From positions 3,038,001 to 3,102,000 of the forward strand of contig NC_021658.1 of assembly GCF_000418325.1 (NCBI RefSeq): DNA of 64,000 nucleotides, read 5' to 3'. This document shows positions 9,702 to 18,527 of the stretch, piece after piece; position 1 is the first letter of the stretch, and each line of letters begins with the position of its first letter. Made by a program: the position numbers and the translations under genes. This stretch comes from Sorangium cellulosum So0157-2. Lineage in GTDB: Bacteria; Myxococcota_A; Polyangia; Polyangiales; Polyangiaceae. The notes beneath the pieces are model-generated. The model did not search any database. It was not told where the DNA came from and saw nothing but the letters and a program-made list of their open reading frames with translations.

Positions 9702-10924
9702 GCTCCCGCGGATCGATCCGCGGGCTCGCCCTCCTCGTCGCGCTCGCCGGCTGCGCGGGCGCGCCGGCGGACGCGCCCGCGCGATCGGTCCCGGGAGCCC
9801 CGCCGGCGATGCCGCCCGCGCCCGTCGCGCCCGTCGCGCCACCCGCGGCGAGCGGGGCGGCGGCGGCGGCGGCGAACGGCGCGGCCGCGGGCGCGGCGGA
9901 GCCTCAGGCGACCGGCTCGGGCGTCCCGCTCGACGCGCCGTCCACCAGCGAGGGCGCGCCGGCGAGCCCTCCTCCGCGCGTCGCGCGCGGCACCGGCACG
10001 CCGGCGGACAGGAAGCTCGAGGAGGGCGACGCCGCCTACGCGAGCGGCGATTTCGCCGCCGCGGAGAGGGCCTATCGCGCGGCCGCCCTGCTCGACAGGC
10101 GAGACCCCGCGGCGATCGTGGGGACCCAGCGCGCGGCGATCGCCAGGGCGGGGGTGTCCTCGGATTACAACGGGGCGCCGGGCGACAAGACGCTCCTCGC
10201 CGCGATTCCCGAGCTCAAGCGCGCGGTGAAGCTCGATCCGGAGCACGCGCCGGCGCACCTCGAGCTCGGCCGCGCCCTCCTCGTCCTCGGCCGCGCCGAC
10301 GCGGCGCTCGGCGAGCTCGCGCGGGCCGCGGAGCTCGCCCCGAGCGACCCCGAGGCCCGCTCCGCGCTCGGCGTCGCTCACCTCGCGCTCGGCCACCTGC
10401 AGGACGCCGTCCGTGAGCTCACGCGATCCGCCGAGCTCGCCCCCGGCGACGCCGAGCGGCAGGCGAACCTCGGGACGGCGCTGCTCGCGGCGGGGAAGAC
10501 GGCCGACGCGATCCGCGCTTACGAGCGCGCCGCGAGGCTCTCGCCGGCCGACGCGCGGCTTCAAAACGATCTCGGGACGGCGCTGCTCGCCGCGAACGAT
10601 CCGGCGCGCGCCGTGCCGTACCTCGAGGCGGCGGTGGCCCGCGACCCGGCGCGCGCCACGTACCGATCGAACCTCGGGTATGCGTACCACCTCCGCGGCG
10701 ACCTGCCCAAGGCGACCGCGCTCTACCGCGAGGCGCTGCGGCTCGACGACAAGCTCGGCAGCGCGTGGATCAACCTGGGCAACGCGCTCGCGCAGTCGGG
10801 CCAGCTGAAGGAAGCGCGCGCGGCGTACGAGAAGGCGCGCGCGGTGGATCCCGCCGATCCGCGGGTGAAGGCCGTGATGGACGAGCTCGACGCGATCGAG
10901 CGGCGCGGCGCCGCGCCGCGGTGA
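9698..10924 (+). CDS. TPR-repeat lipoprotein
   Basis: 408 residues from GTG 9698, which overlaps the spoVR stop (GTGA). The N-terminus is a lipoprotein signal with lipobox LAGC at about residue 20, followed by a Pro/Ala-rich linker to about residue 100. From there on, seven or more tetratricopeptide repeats are visible ([106 protein letters not shown]). It is probably a periplasmic or inner-leaflet scaffold. Tight coupling to yhbH-spoVR suggests a joint role, although this third gene is not a standard partner of that pair. Confidence 0.88.
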   Translation: MSSRGSIRGLALLVALAGCAGAPADAPARSVPGAPPAMPPAPVAPVAPPAASGAAAAAANGAAAGAAEPQATGSGVPLDAPSTSEGAPASPPPRVARGTGTPADRKLEEGDAAYASGDFAAAERAYRAAALLDRRDPAAIVGTQRAAIARAGVSSDYNGAPGDKTLLAAIPELKRAVKLDPEHAPAHLELGRALLVLGRADAALGELARAAELAPSDPEARSALGVAHLALGHLQDAVRELTRSAELAPGDAERQANLGTALLAAGKTADAIRAYERAARLSPADARLQNDLGTALLAANDPARAVPYLEAAVARDPARATYRSNLGYAYHLRGDLPKATALYREALRLDDKLGSAWINLGNALAQSGQLKEARAAYEKARAVDPADPRVKAVMDELDAIERRGAAPR

Positions 10925-11783
10925 CAGCCGCGAATCCGGCGCTGCGGCCTGGGCGCGTGTCAAGCGCAATCGTCGCCCGGCGCGACGCCCGCACGACGCC
11001 CGCACGAGCTAGGCCTCCAGCGCTCGGCGACGTGGGCGGAGAGAGCGAGTTGGCGGGCCAAGCGAGCTCACGGGGCGCGCGGGCCCACGGCCGCGCGCGC
11101 GCTGGCGCCGGGCCCGGAGCGCGCGCCCGAGGCGTACGTCGCTGTGAAATCACCCGCCGGAGAGGGCCACTCGCCCCCGCGCGCCGCGCCCGCCTGCACT
11201 GGGTAGGTCGCCCCACCGAGCTCCGCACAGTTCCGTAGCGACTCGCGACCACACGCCATGAGTGATCTCCGCAGTGGCGGGCGCGGCATGAAAGTGTTGA
11301 CAGGACCGACGCGCTTTCGATTACCTCCCTTGAAGGTGTTCTCGAGGGCTTCGACGGTCGCAGGCGCCGCCTGCCAGGGTACGCGGGCGACGCGCGGCGC
11401 AGCGAATTCTCCGTCGTCGCTGCACGGCGCGCGCGCGCCGATCTGTGGACAACTCGGCCGGCGAGGGCCCGCGCCGCGGGCTGGCCACCGGGCGTCGCGC
11501 CCGAGCAACAGCGCACGTCGCGGTCCCGACCTCGGCGGGCGCACGGGGAGAACACCTTTCTCTACCTGCGCGGAATATCAGCAGCGAATAAATGTGATCT
11601 GTACCACATTATCGTTTCGATCCTGTGGCAATCCGGGCACCTCCAAGGCAGTCCTCGTCAGCGCTGTGCTCGTCCGAGTTCACCATGGCGACCTCGAGCG
11701 GGAGCGCGACGCACTCGACGCGGCACCCAGACTCCAGGTACTCTGCGTCCTGCCTCCTCTCGCAAACCAACCCCGAGGCCTTG
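10925..11783. other. Long intergenic region upstream of the signalling operon
   Basis: I find no gene here. Bases 10970-11010 carry a short CGACGCCCGCA direct repeat. Bases 11570-11630 are strikingly AT-rich for this genome and hold a CRP-like palindrome (annotated separately), so this is the probable control region for the operon beginning at 11784. A TTGACA at 11299-11304 has no convincing -10 partner. Confidence 0.6.
11590..11611. promoter_or_regulatory. CRP/FNR-like operator
   Basis: The 22-base site has left half AAATGTGATCT and right half CCACATTA. By my count it matches 18 of 22 positions of the Escherichia CRP consensus (TGTGA-N6-TCACA core; here TGTGA-TCTGTA-CCACA). It lies in an AT-rich island inside 70% GC DNA, about 170 bases before the first partner-switch gene. 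Binding by a Crp/Fnr-family regulator is inference. Confidence 0.5.
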
Positions 11784-12359
11784 ATGTCCGTTTCGAAGCC
11801 GACCGATGTAGCCCCGACGCTGCGACCACCGCCGGTCATGGCGCCGAGCGGCATGATCATCTCTGCCAACTTCTCGGTCACTGGCTTCAGCAAGCGCTGG
11901 AGCCACTGCCATCAGATGGCGAACTTCCTCGCGCGGTACGCGAGCGCAAACGAGGACGACCCGGAGCGCTACGCGACGCTGCTCTCGACCTTCTTCAACG
12001 AGCTGCTTGAAGCCATTTATCGCAATCACGCTCCGTCGGGCGACATCATCATCACCTTCCAGAGGAACAACGGTCGCATCAGCGTGACGGCCGAGGTGCC
12101 CGCCAGCAGCGAGAACGTGGCCTTCTACAAGCACGCCGTCCAGCTGCTCAACCAGCCGGATCCGATGGCCTGGTACCGAGAGCAGCTCGAGCACGACGTG
12201 CCCGACAACGATGTTACGACTCTAGGTCTGCTAGAGCTCGCTGTAGTTTACGGTTCGACGCTGAGCCTTACTGAACCCAAGAACGGGACCTCGCTGACCT
12301 TGAACATCGAGCTGCCGTTTACTGAGGTAGATGAAAATGAGTGCTTCAGTCTACCCTGA
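11784..12359 (+). CDS. slr1658/DUF6272-type GHKL-like protein, degenerate
   Basis: 191 residues. ATG 11784 is preferred over the in-frame GTG 11625 because a GAGG sits upstream and the start lines up with the paralogue at 16047. The signature RWSHCHQMANFLARY (residues about 40-54) matches RWSLCNLTANFMAEY in that paralogue. At the N box position (72-81) it reads NELLEAIYRN where the paralogue has NELVENAVKF, so the Mg-binding Asn is Ala. The glycine box (GSGLGYL in the paralogue, about 146-152) is TTLGLLEL. ATP binding and kinase activity are therefore doubtful. It probably serves as a binding partner of the STAS-methyltransferase encoded next, whose start it overlaps. Confidence 0.75.
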   Translation: MSVSKPTDVAPTLRPPPVMAPSGMIISANFSVTGFSKRWSHCHQMANFLARYASANEDDPERYATLLSTFFNELLEAIYRNHAPSGDIIITFQRNNGRISVTAEVPASSENVAFYKHAVQLLNQPDPMAWYREQLEHDVPDNDVTTLGLLELAVVYGSTLSLTEPKNGTSLTLNIELPFTEVDENECFSLP

Positions 12360-13581
12360 GAACGCTGTCCCGCCCTCGTCCTCATCGGGGAGCCTTCCGT
12401 CATGGCGCTCATCGGTGACCTTCAACATGCGGGTCGATCAGGACGATCAGGAGGTGGCCCTCGCCGGCATGCTCCGGCCGTTCGTGGGCGACCAGATGCG
12501 GGCGATCCGAGGGACGCTGGAGACCGCCGCGAAGAACGCGACAGGCGAGCTCACCCTCGACTTCAAGCGCCTCAAGTACATGAACAACGTCGCGTTCCTC
12601 GAGATCAACCGGTTCGTCCGGTGGGCCGTGGAAGAGCGGCCCAACCTCAAGATCCGCCTCATCATCTCGAGCGTCATCCCCTGGGCGATGCGGAAGTTCC
12701 AGGTGATGGAGGAGCTCTATCCGAACGTCTCGGTGGAGGTCTACGACAAGGCGCTCTATCCGATCCAGAGCGTGATCGAGGACGAGGATTTCGTCCGGGT
12801 CCTCAGGACCCAGGAGAAGATCGTCTATAACCACGAGCGCAAGCTCCTCCACCGGCACGGCCTCCGGCCGGGCATGAAGGTCGCCGACATCGGCTGCGGG
12901 CTCGGGGACTTCGCGGTGCGGCTCAACGCGGAGTACAAGCCGGAGTACGTCACGGCCGTCGACCACTCCAGGGCGTTCCTGAAGCACGCCCAGGCGCACG
13001 CGAGGAGCCTCGGGATCGAGAACATCGAGTATCAGTACGGCGACGCCGCCGCGCTCCTCATCCCCGACGACTCCTTCGACTTCGTGTCCTGCCGGCTCGC
13101 CATCCAGGTCTTCCACATGCCGGACCAGCTGATGAAGGAGCTCTGCCGGATCTGCAAGCCGGGCGGCCGCGTCTACATCACGAACGAGATGCTCGCGTGC
13201 GTGACCGGCTATCCGGATCAGGACCTCATCCGCATGGGGTACCGGCGGTACCTCGAGCTGAGCCGGATGGTCGGGATGGACTTCGACATCGGCGTGAGGA
13301 CCCGCGAGCTGCTCTCGAACGCGGGGCTCGAGGACATCCGCAGCGATCTCATCGACATCAACAACATGAACACCGACCCGAACAACTTCGCGAAGGTCGT
13401 GGAGAGCTGGATCAAGTTCTGCGGCGACGTCGCGGCCTCGGCGAACGCCGATCCGGTGATCTTCGAGGAGATTGGCATCGGGCTCAGGGCCCATGTCTCT
13501 GCCATCCTCAGCGACAAGGGGTACGCGAACTGGCCGATACTCGCCGGCTCCGGGCGCAAGCCAGAACGGCTGATGCGATAG
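12337..13581 (+). CDS. slr1659-type STAS domain fused to SAM-dependent methyltransferase
   Basis: 414 residues from ATG 12337, which has GAGG 9 bases upstream; ATG 12331 is too close to that site. Residues about 30-135 resemble the slr1659/STAS regulators of this operon (LTLDFKRLKYMNNVAFLEINRF, then IPWAMRKFQVMEEL). Residues about 150-414 are a class I methyltransferase of the UbiE/Methyltransf_11 type, with VADIGCGLGDF (SAM motif I, about 182), DDSFDFVSCRLAIQVFH and PGGRVYITNEM. At the expected phosphosite, where the paralogues have NSSG and NSNG, this protein has NNVA (83-86), so it cannot be phosphorylated there. The substrate is unknown. It is the only obvious enzymatic output in the operon. 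Confidence 0.85.
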   Translation: MSASVYPENAVPPSSSSGSLPSWRSSVTFNMRVDQDDQEVALAGMLRPFVGDQMRAIRGTLETAAKNATGELTLDFKRLKYMNNVAFLEINRFVRWAVEERPNLKIRLIISSVIPWAMRKFQVMEELYPNVSVEVYDKALYPIQSVIEDEDFVRVLRTQEKIVYNHERKLLHRHGLRPGMKVADIGCGLGDFAVRLNAEYKPEYVTAVDHSRAFLKHAQAHARSLGIENIEYQYGDAAALLIPDDSFDFVSCRLAIQVFHMPDQLMKELCRICKPGGRVYITNEMLACVTGYPDQDLIRMGYRRYLELSRMVGMDFDIGVRTRELLSNAGLEDIRSDLIDINNMNTDPNNFAKVVESWIKFCGDVAASANADPVIFEEIGIGLRAHVSAILSDKGYANWPILAGSGRKPERLMR

Positions 13582-13625
13582 CGTGAGTGAACTGGAGAGG
13601 CCGATGAGGCGCCGCGAGCCGACCT

Positions 13626-16022
13626 ATGGAAGCTAAGGAGCGCAAGAAGTTTTCGATCGTTCAGTGGATCGTCGAGAGGTCCTCCGGGCGCTTCCGTACG
13701 AAGTTCATGCTCGTGGCCTCGTTCGGCGTCCTCATCGCTCTTGCGTCGAGCGCGGGCACGGCCCTCTACAACGTCACGCGGCTGGAGCAGGAGGCCAGCG
13801 CCGAGGTCTACGGCGGGCTGGCTCGGGCGAACGACGAGTACCTCGAGAACTACATCGAGACGACGGCGCTCCGCCTCGACCTCCTGTTCGAGCAGACGTT
13901 CTCCGAGCTCCGGATGACGGCGTCGATGCTCCAGACGCTGATCGACTACCCGGACGCCGCGGAGGCCATAGGGACTCTCCCCGACAAATCGTCCTTCTTC
14001 AAGGACGATTTCGAGGTCGATCCGAACGGGAAGTGGACCCAGAACAAGCCGGGCGAGCAGTCCGTCATGAGCGTGTGGCACTACATGCTCGAGAAGGACG
14101 GCTCGATCAAGCCGGACATCCTGAAGGACGTCAAGAAGAACGCGATCTTCGACCTGTTCGGCCCGGCCATCGTCAAGAACGGGAGCGAGAAGCTCCAGGT
14201 CTACTACGTGGGGCCGAAGGAAAAGCCCATCATGCGTCTGACGCCCTGGCTCGAGATGGCGCAGACGTTCGACAGGCTCTACCCGGGGCACACGGACAAG
14301 AACTTCTGGGACTCCTTCTTCCCGGGCATCTACGAGGGATGGCAGCGCTGGCTCAAGGACCCCAGCAGCAAGCCCGTCCCGAAGACCGACGTCACCGGGT
14401 ATCCCCCCTACATCGACGCGGCGACCGGCGGCAACATCGTCACGTTCTTCAATCCCCTCTGGACGAAGGACCGGACGGACTGCGCCGGGGCGGTCGCGAT
14501 CGACATCACGCTGGATCAGGCGGTGGCCCTCATCCGGCACGTGCACATCAAGTCCTCGGGCTTCGCGTTCATGTCGATGTCCGACACGAACGTCCTCGCG
14601 ATCAACAGCGAGGGGGAGAAGGTCCTCGGGATCGGGACGCGGGACGGGCAGAACGAGGGCGTGAAGGAGGTCAAGCGCCTCCTCAGCCAGAGCCAGTTCC
14701 CCGAGGTCGCCAAGATCGCGATGCCGTCGAGCGAGAAGCCGGTGTTCCACCGGGTCTCGATCCAGCGGGCGCCGGGCGAGCCGGCCACGCCGTACGTCAT
14801 CGTCCTGCGGCGCCTGCCCGGGATGAACTTCTACCGGGGTGAGAAGCCCATCGGAATGGAGTACTGGGTGCTCGGGTTCGTGGTGCCCGAGTCCGAGCTC
14901 TTCTCCACGGTGCACACGGCCCAGCGCGCCATCCAGTCGACGGCGGGGAACATCCTGGGCCAGCAGATCATCGTCGTCGTGCTGAGCCTGTTCGCCGTGC
15001 TCGTGGGCATCGCCTGGGTCGCGCGGAGGATCACGGCCAACCTCGTCGATCTCTCCGAGGCGGCGCACCGGCTGATGAACAAGGACTACTCGATGAGGGT
15101 CAACATCGACAGCCAGGACGAGATCGGGCGGCTCGGGATGACCTTCAACGCGATGGCGTCCGACATCGAGCGGTACACGGCGAACCTGGAGGAGCTCGTC
15201 AGCGAGCGGACGATGGCCCTCGAGAAGGCGAACGAGGAGATCAGCGAGCTGAACGCGAAGCTCGCGCAGGAGAACATCCGCCTCGGCGCCGAGCTGAACG
15301 TCGCGCGCCAGCTCCAGCTGATGGTGCTCCCGGCGCCGAGCGAGCTCCAGGAGATCCCGGGCCTCGACATCGCCGGCTACATGGCCCCGGCCGACGAGGT
15401 CGGCGGCGACTCCTACGACGTGCTCCGGAGCGACGGGCTCGTGAAGATCGGCATCGGCGACGTCACCGGCCACGGGCTGGAGAGCGGCGTGCTCATGCTG
15501 ATGGTGCAGACGGCCGTCCGGACCCTGCTCGCGAGCAACGAGCGGGATCCGAAGAAGTTCCTCAGCATCGTCAACAAGGTCATCTACCAGAACATCCAGC
15601 GCATCCGCTCGGACAAGAACCTGTCGTTGACCCTGCTCGACTACAGCGACGGCCAGCTCCAGCTCACCGGCCAGCACGAGGACCTGATCATCGTCCGGAA
15701 GGACGGCACCCTCGATCGCATCGAGACCATGGGGCTCGGCTTGCCGATCGGCATCGATCTGGATATCAGCGACTTCATCGGCAGCATCGAGGTGAAGCTC
15801 GAGCCCGGGGACGTCGTGACGCTGTTCAGCGACGGCATCACCGAGGCGGAGGACTCTGCAGAAGAGCAATACGGCATCGACCGGCTGTGTCACGTGATCT
15901 CGCGCAACCACGAAAGGACCTCGAGGGAGATCAAGGACGCTATCATCGAGGACGTCTTGGCGCACGTAGGCTACAACAAAATCCATGATGACATTACGGT
16001 ACTTGTCATTAAGAGGGTATGA
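13626..16022 (+). CDS. Sensor phosphatase: dCACHE-HAMP-PPM (SpoIIE/RsbU-type)
   Basis: 798 residues. Membrane helix about 27-48, a large extracytoplasmic dCACHE-like region (about 50-440, with a middle segment conserved as LTPWLEMAQTFDRLYPGH), membrane helix about 445-465, HAMP about 466-520 (EIGRLGMTFNAMASDI) and a coiled coil about 520-565. Then comes a PP2C-type phosphatase domain with all acidic metal ligands: GGDSYD (about 593), GDVTGHG (about 609), FSDGITEAED (about 735) and HDDITVLV at the end. The layout matches SiaA and other RsbU-like sensors that dephosphorylate STAS or SiaC-type partners on an external signal. It is predicted to reset the phosphorylatable STAS domains of this operon. 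Confidence 0.92.
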   Translation: MEAKERKKFSIVQWIVERSSGRFRTKFMLVASFGVLIALASSAGTALYNVTRLEQEASAEVYGGLARANDEYLENYIETTALRLDLLFEQTFSELRMTASMLQTLIDYPDAAEAIGTLPDKSSFFKDDFEVDPNGKWTQNKPGEQSVMSVWHYMLEKDGSIKPDILKDVKKNAIFDLFGPAIVKNGSEKLQVYYVGPKEKPIMRLTPWLEMAQTFDRLYPGHTDKNFWDSFFPGIYEGWQRWLKDPSSKPVPKTDVTGYPPYIDAATGGNIVTFFNPLWTKDRTDCAGAVAIDITLDQAVALIRHVHIKSSGFAFMSMSDTNVLAINSEGEKVLGIGTRDGQNEGVKEVKRLLSQSQFPEVAKIAMPSSEKPVFHRVSIQRAPGEPATPYVIVLRRLPGMNFYRGEKPIGMEYWVLGFVVPESELFSTVHTAQRAIQSTAGNILGQQIIVVVLSLFAVLVGIAWVARRITANLVDLSEAAHRLMNKDYSMRVNIDSQDEIGRLGMTFNAMASDIERYTANLEELVSERTMALEKANEEISELNAKLAQENIRLGAELNVARQLQLMVLPAPSELQEIPGLDIAGYMAPADEVGGDSYDVLRSDGLVKIGIGDVTGHGLESGVLMLMVQTAVRTLLASNERDPKKFLSIVNKVIYQNIQRIRSDKNLSLTLLDYSDGQLQLTGQHEDLIIVRKDGTLDRIETMGLGLPIGIDLDISDFIGSIEVKLEPGDVVTLFSDGITEAEDSAEEQYGIDRLCHVISRNHERTSREIKDAIIEDVLAHVGYNKIHDDITVLVIKRV

Positions 16023-16046
16023 GCAAGGGGGAGACTGGGCATTACC

Positions 16047-16964
16047 ATGAGCGAAATCATCGGCGTCTACTCTTTAGACGATTCGTTCAGCGAGCACATG
16101 TCGCTGACGTTGTACCCCGACTCGTTCGCGGTGAGATGGAGCCTGTGTAACCTGACGGCGAATTTCATGGCCGAGTACTTCGGGGAGCTCTTCCCGGAGA
16201 TCGACGGCGAGGACAGGCTCATCAGCCGAGACGAGGTCTCAGGCGCCATCGGTTACGTTCTGAACGAGCTGGTTGAGAACGCCGTCAAGTTCAATCAGCA
16301 CGGTGACATCACCGTGACCGTCGGCATCGGGCGTGAGGACCTGGTGTGCCTCGTCAGCAACCAGATCACGAACGCGGCCGTCCCGTCGCTCCGGGAGAAG
16401 CTCCTCGAGCTCACGCAGGAGGACCCGGGGGAGCTCCTGCGGCGTCAGGCGGAGGCGAACGCCGAAGACGCGGAGAACGCCGGGTCGGGGCTCGGCTATC
16501 TCATCATCATGAATGATTACGGTGTCAGTCTTGGGTGGAAGCTCGATCCGATATCGGTGAACAGCTTCAGCATCAAGACGATGGCCAGGATTCCTATTTT
16601 GAACGAAAGGTCGAGAATGGAAATCAAAGGTGGCAACTACCGGGTTTGGTACGATCCCTCTGAGGTTGTGGTGTACCTGGAGGGCATCCTTCGTCTTGGC
16701 GGCACCACCGAGTACGCCCCGATCGAGGAGCTGCTCGACAAGGTCCTGGCCACGAACCCTCCCACCATCACGCTCGACGTCAGGGCGCTGAACTTCCTGA
16801 ACAGCTCGGGGATCAACGTCCTCTACAAGTTCGCGATCGCCACCCGGAAGAAGGGGGAGCTCCAGCTCATCGTCCGCGGATCGAAGTCCATCCCGTGGCA
16901 GGGGAAGTCGCTGCCCAACCTCAAGAAGTTCAACCAGAACTTCGAGATGATACTCTGTGATTGA
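16047..16964 (+). CDS. slr1658-type GHKL kinase fused in frame to slr1659-type STAS
   Basis: 305 residues. Residues 1-185 are a DUF6272/slr1658-like ATPase module, with the N box intact (NELVENAVKF, about 72), VSN in place of the usual DxGxG, and glycine box GSGLGYLII (about 146). Residues 191-305 are a complete slr1659-like STAS domain (MEIKGGNYRVWYDPSEVVVYLEG, then FLNSSGINVL at about 248). The Synechocystis counterparts are two proteins. Here the join (ARIPILNERSRMEIKG) carries an internal ribosome site and ATG at 16617, and a TGA one frame away at 16600-16602. Removing one T from the TTTT at 16597-16600 would give ARIPI-stop and two separate genes. Kinase and substrate may thus be fused, recently joined, or joined only by an indel in the data. 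Confidence 0.85.
   Translation: MSEIIGVYSLDDSFSEHMSLTLYPDSFAVRWSLCNLTANFMAEYFGELFPEIDGEDRLISRDEVSGAIGYVLNELVENAVKFNQHGDITVTVGIGREDLVCLVSNQITNAAVPSLREKLLELTQEDPGELLRRQAEANAEDAENAGSGLGYLIIMNDYGVSLGWKLDPISVNSFSIKTMARIPILNERSRMEIKGGNYRVWYDPSEVVVYLEGILRLGGTTEYAPIEELLDKVLATNPPTITLDVRALNFLNSSGINVLYKFAIATRKKGELQLIVRGSKSIPWQGKSLPNLKKFNQNFEMILCD
16603..16619 (+). promoter_or_regulatory. Internal ribosome site and ATG of the STAS half
   Basis: ACGAAAGGTCG, three further bases, then ATG 16617. The same 11-base string with the same spacing precedes the separate STAS gene at 18528 (18514-18524). This strongly suggests a working or recently working independent start for the STAS domain. Confidence 0.6.
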
Positions 16965-16970
16965 GATCGG

Positions 16971-18002
16971 ATGGGATCTTCCGTCCAACCCGAATCGCGT
17001 CCAGGTCGAGCCATGACTGCACCTAAGGACATCAGCTCGATGCACTCCAGAGGCTTCATACAGAAGCAGAGCAATCTGGATGCCATCAGGGCGATCGTGA
17101 AGGAGCGGCAAGCGTGGAACACTCTCCTGCGCGACGAGGGGAATTTCACGGACTTCATGGAGCGCTGCAGCGCACTCTTGGAGTACGTCGATAAGCTGAA
17201 GCTCGACTTCGACGATCTCTCCCTGGTGCACGAGGCGATCCTGGAGCACGCGACCAGCATCGAGAACGAGCTAGAAGGGTACAACCGGGCCATCGACGAC
17301 GACCTCGCGGTGGCGCGGCAGGTCCAGCGCGCCCTGCTGCCGGAGGCGAGCGGGCCCATCGCCTCGGCGTTCGACATGGCCATCTTCCACAAGCAGCTAG
17401 CGCAGGTGGGAGGGGACTATTACGACTTCTTCTATCTCCCCGGCGAGCGCCACGCGATCGGTGTTTACGATATCTCGGGTCACGGGGTATCGTCGGCGCT
17501 CATCATGGCGTTTCTGAAGGCTCAGTTCGCCCACGCCACCAAGCGCCTCGACAGCCCCGGGGCGATCGTGGATTGGGTGAACCGGAGCGCTTACTCGTTC
17601 CTCCGGGAGGTTCGCCGGTACGCGACGGTGAACTTCGTCATGTTTACGGACCGATTCCTCCGCTACGTCTCGGGCGGAGGGTACGGGCTCCTGGTCCGTC
17701 GGGGTACGCCTCGCTCGTTCAACCGGGTGAGCAACTTCATCGGTCTGCGCATCAAGCCGTTTCACGAGTTCGAGCTGCCGTTCGAGGAGGACGACGTCCT
17801 CGCCTTGTACACAGACGGGATGTTCGAGGCGCAGGACGCGAGCGGGGAGATATATTCCGTGCAACGTCTCAACGAAATCGTCGTCAAGCACAGCGAGGAG
17901 CCGGTGCAGGTCATCCTCGACCGGTGCATCGAGGACTACACGCGGTTCCGAGTGGCGGACGCCGACGACATCACACTGATCATCCTGCGAAGGTGCGCCT
18001 GA
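16971..18002 (+). CDS. Cytosolic PPM/RsbU-type phosphatase
   Basis: 343 residues from ATG 16971, 6 bases after the previous stop; ATG 17013 (AGG 7 bases upstream) is an equally good start. The N-terminal 115 residues are helical or coiled-coil without membrane segments (IQKQSNLDAIRAIVKERQAWN, ILEHATSIENELEGYNRAIDDD). The SpoIIE-type phosphatase domain (about 110-343) keeps the metal ligands: GGDYYDF (about 145), YDISGHG (about 165), YTDGMFEAQD (about 279) and ADADDITLIIL (about 328). Unlike the membrane sensor at 13626 it should respond to a cytoplasmic partner. It ends in an ATGA overlap with the next gene, so translation is coupled to the anti-sigma-type kinase it presumably opposes. Confidence 0.92.
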   Translation: MGSSVQPESRPGRAMTAPKDISSMHSRGFIQKQSNLDAIRAIVKERQAWNTLLRDEGNFTDFMERCSALLEYVDKLKLDFDDLSLVHEAILEHATSIENELEGYNRAIDDDLAVARQVQRALLPEASGPIASAFDMAIFHKQLAQVGGDYYDFFYLPGERHAIGVYDISGHGVSSALIMAFLKAQFAHATKRLDSPGAIVDWVNRSAYSFLREVRRYATVNFVMFTDRFLRYVSGGGYGLLVRRGTPRSFNRVSNFIGLRIKPFHEFELPFEEDDVLALYTDGMFEAQDASGEIYSVQRLNEIVVKHSEEPVQVILDRCIEDYTRFRVADADDITLIILRRCA

Positions 18003-18493
18003 TGAAGCCCGAGAAGAATCATTCGCAGACGTCGGTCGGTGCATCGATATATATATCTCCGATCGATCACATCACGGGCGACGTGGCCGGCCTGCTTGCG
18101 AACTTTCTGGATGCGCTCCTGGTGAGGTTCTATCCCAGACGGATCTGCCAGAAGGTCAACGTGGTCGTCACCGAGCTGGTCACCAACGTGATCCAGCACG
18201 GGACCGAGCGTGACAGCGAGGTACGACTCGATCTGAGCATCGATCCCGACCGGCTACTCATCAAGGTATCCAACCGCGTTACGCCGGAAGAGTACCGTAC
18301 CGTCAAGGCGGTATTCGACGAGATCTTCGCCGCGGAGGACCCGAGGGAGCTCTTCGCCAGGACGGTGCGCGAGCGGCGCAACGACCGGCGGAGGGGCGGC
18401 CTCGGCCTCATTCGGCTGACCGCTGAGAACAAATTCCATCTCTCGACGCAGTACGTCGATGGAATTCTCGTCGTCCAGGCTACTTTCCCTTGA
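18002..18493 (+). CDS. GHKL-type ATPase, RsbW/SpoIIAB-like kinase
   Basis: 163 residues. ATG 18002 overlaps the preceding TGA and is far better than the long frame extending upstream. An N box is present (VVTELVTNVIQHG, about 50-62) and the glycine box is RRGGLGLIRL (about 128-137). The usual G1 motif is replaced by VSNRV, as in the slr1658-type kinase at 16047. The protein should bind ATP and phosphorylate a STAS partner, with the STAS protein encoded directly downstream as the natural substrate. No sigma factor is encoded in the operon, so it is not necessarily an anti-sigma factor. The first codons contain ATATATAT, very unlike the genome average. Confidence 0.85.
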   Translation: MKPEKNHSQTSVGASIYISPIDHITGDVAGLLANFLDALLVRFYPRRICQKVNVVVTELVTNVIQHGTERDSEVRLDLSIDPDRLLIKVSNRVTPEEYRTVKAVFDEIFAAEDPRELFARTVRERRNDRRRGGLGLIRLTAENKFHLSTQYVDGILVVQATFP

Positions 18494-18527
18494 AAAGGCT
18501 CCGTATGTTTTCCACGAAAGGTCGCGT

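Noticed and set aside
13218..15986. 922-codon minus-strand open frame inside the signalling operon
   Set aside because: It is antisense to the methyltransferase and phosphatase genes and consists of Leu/Val/Asp/Arg runs with no fold signature.
17573..18001. Upstream extension of the RsbW-like ATPase frame
   Set aside because: It is out of frame with, and inside, the PPM phosphatase gene. ATG 18002 with ATGA overlap is the natural start.
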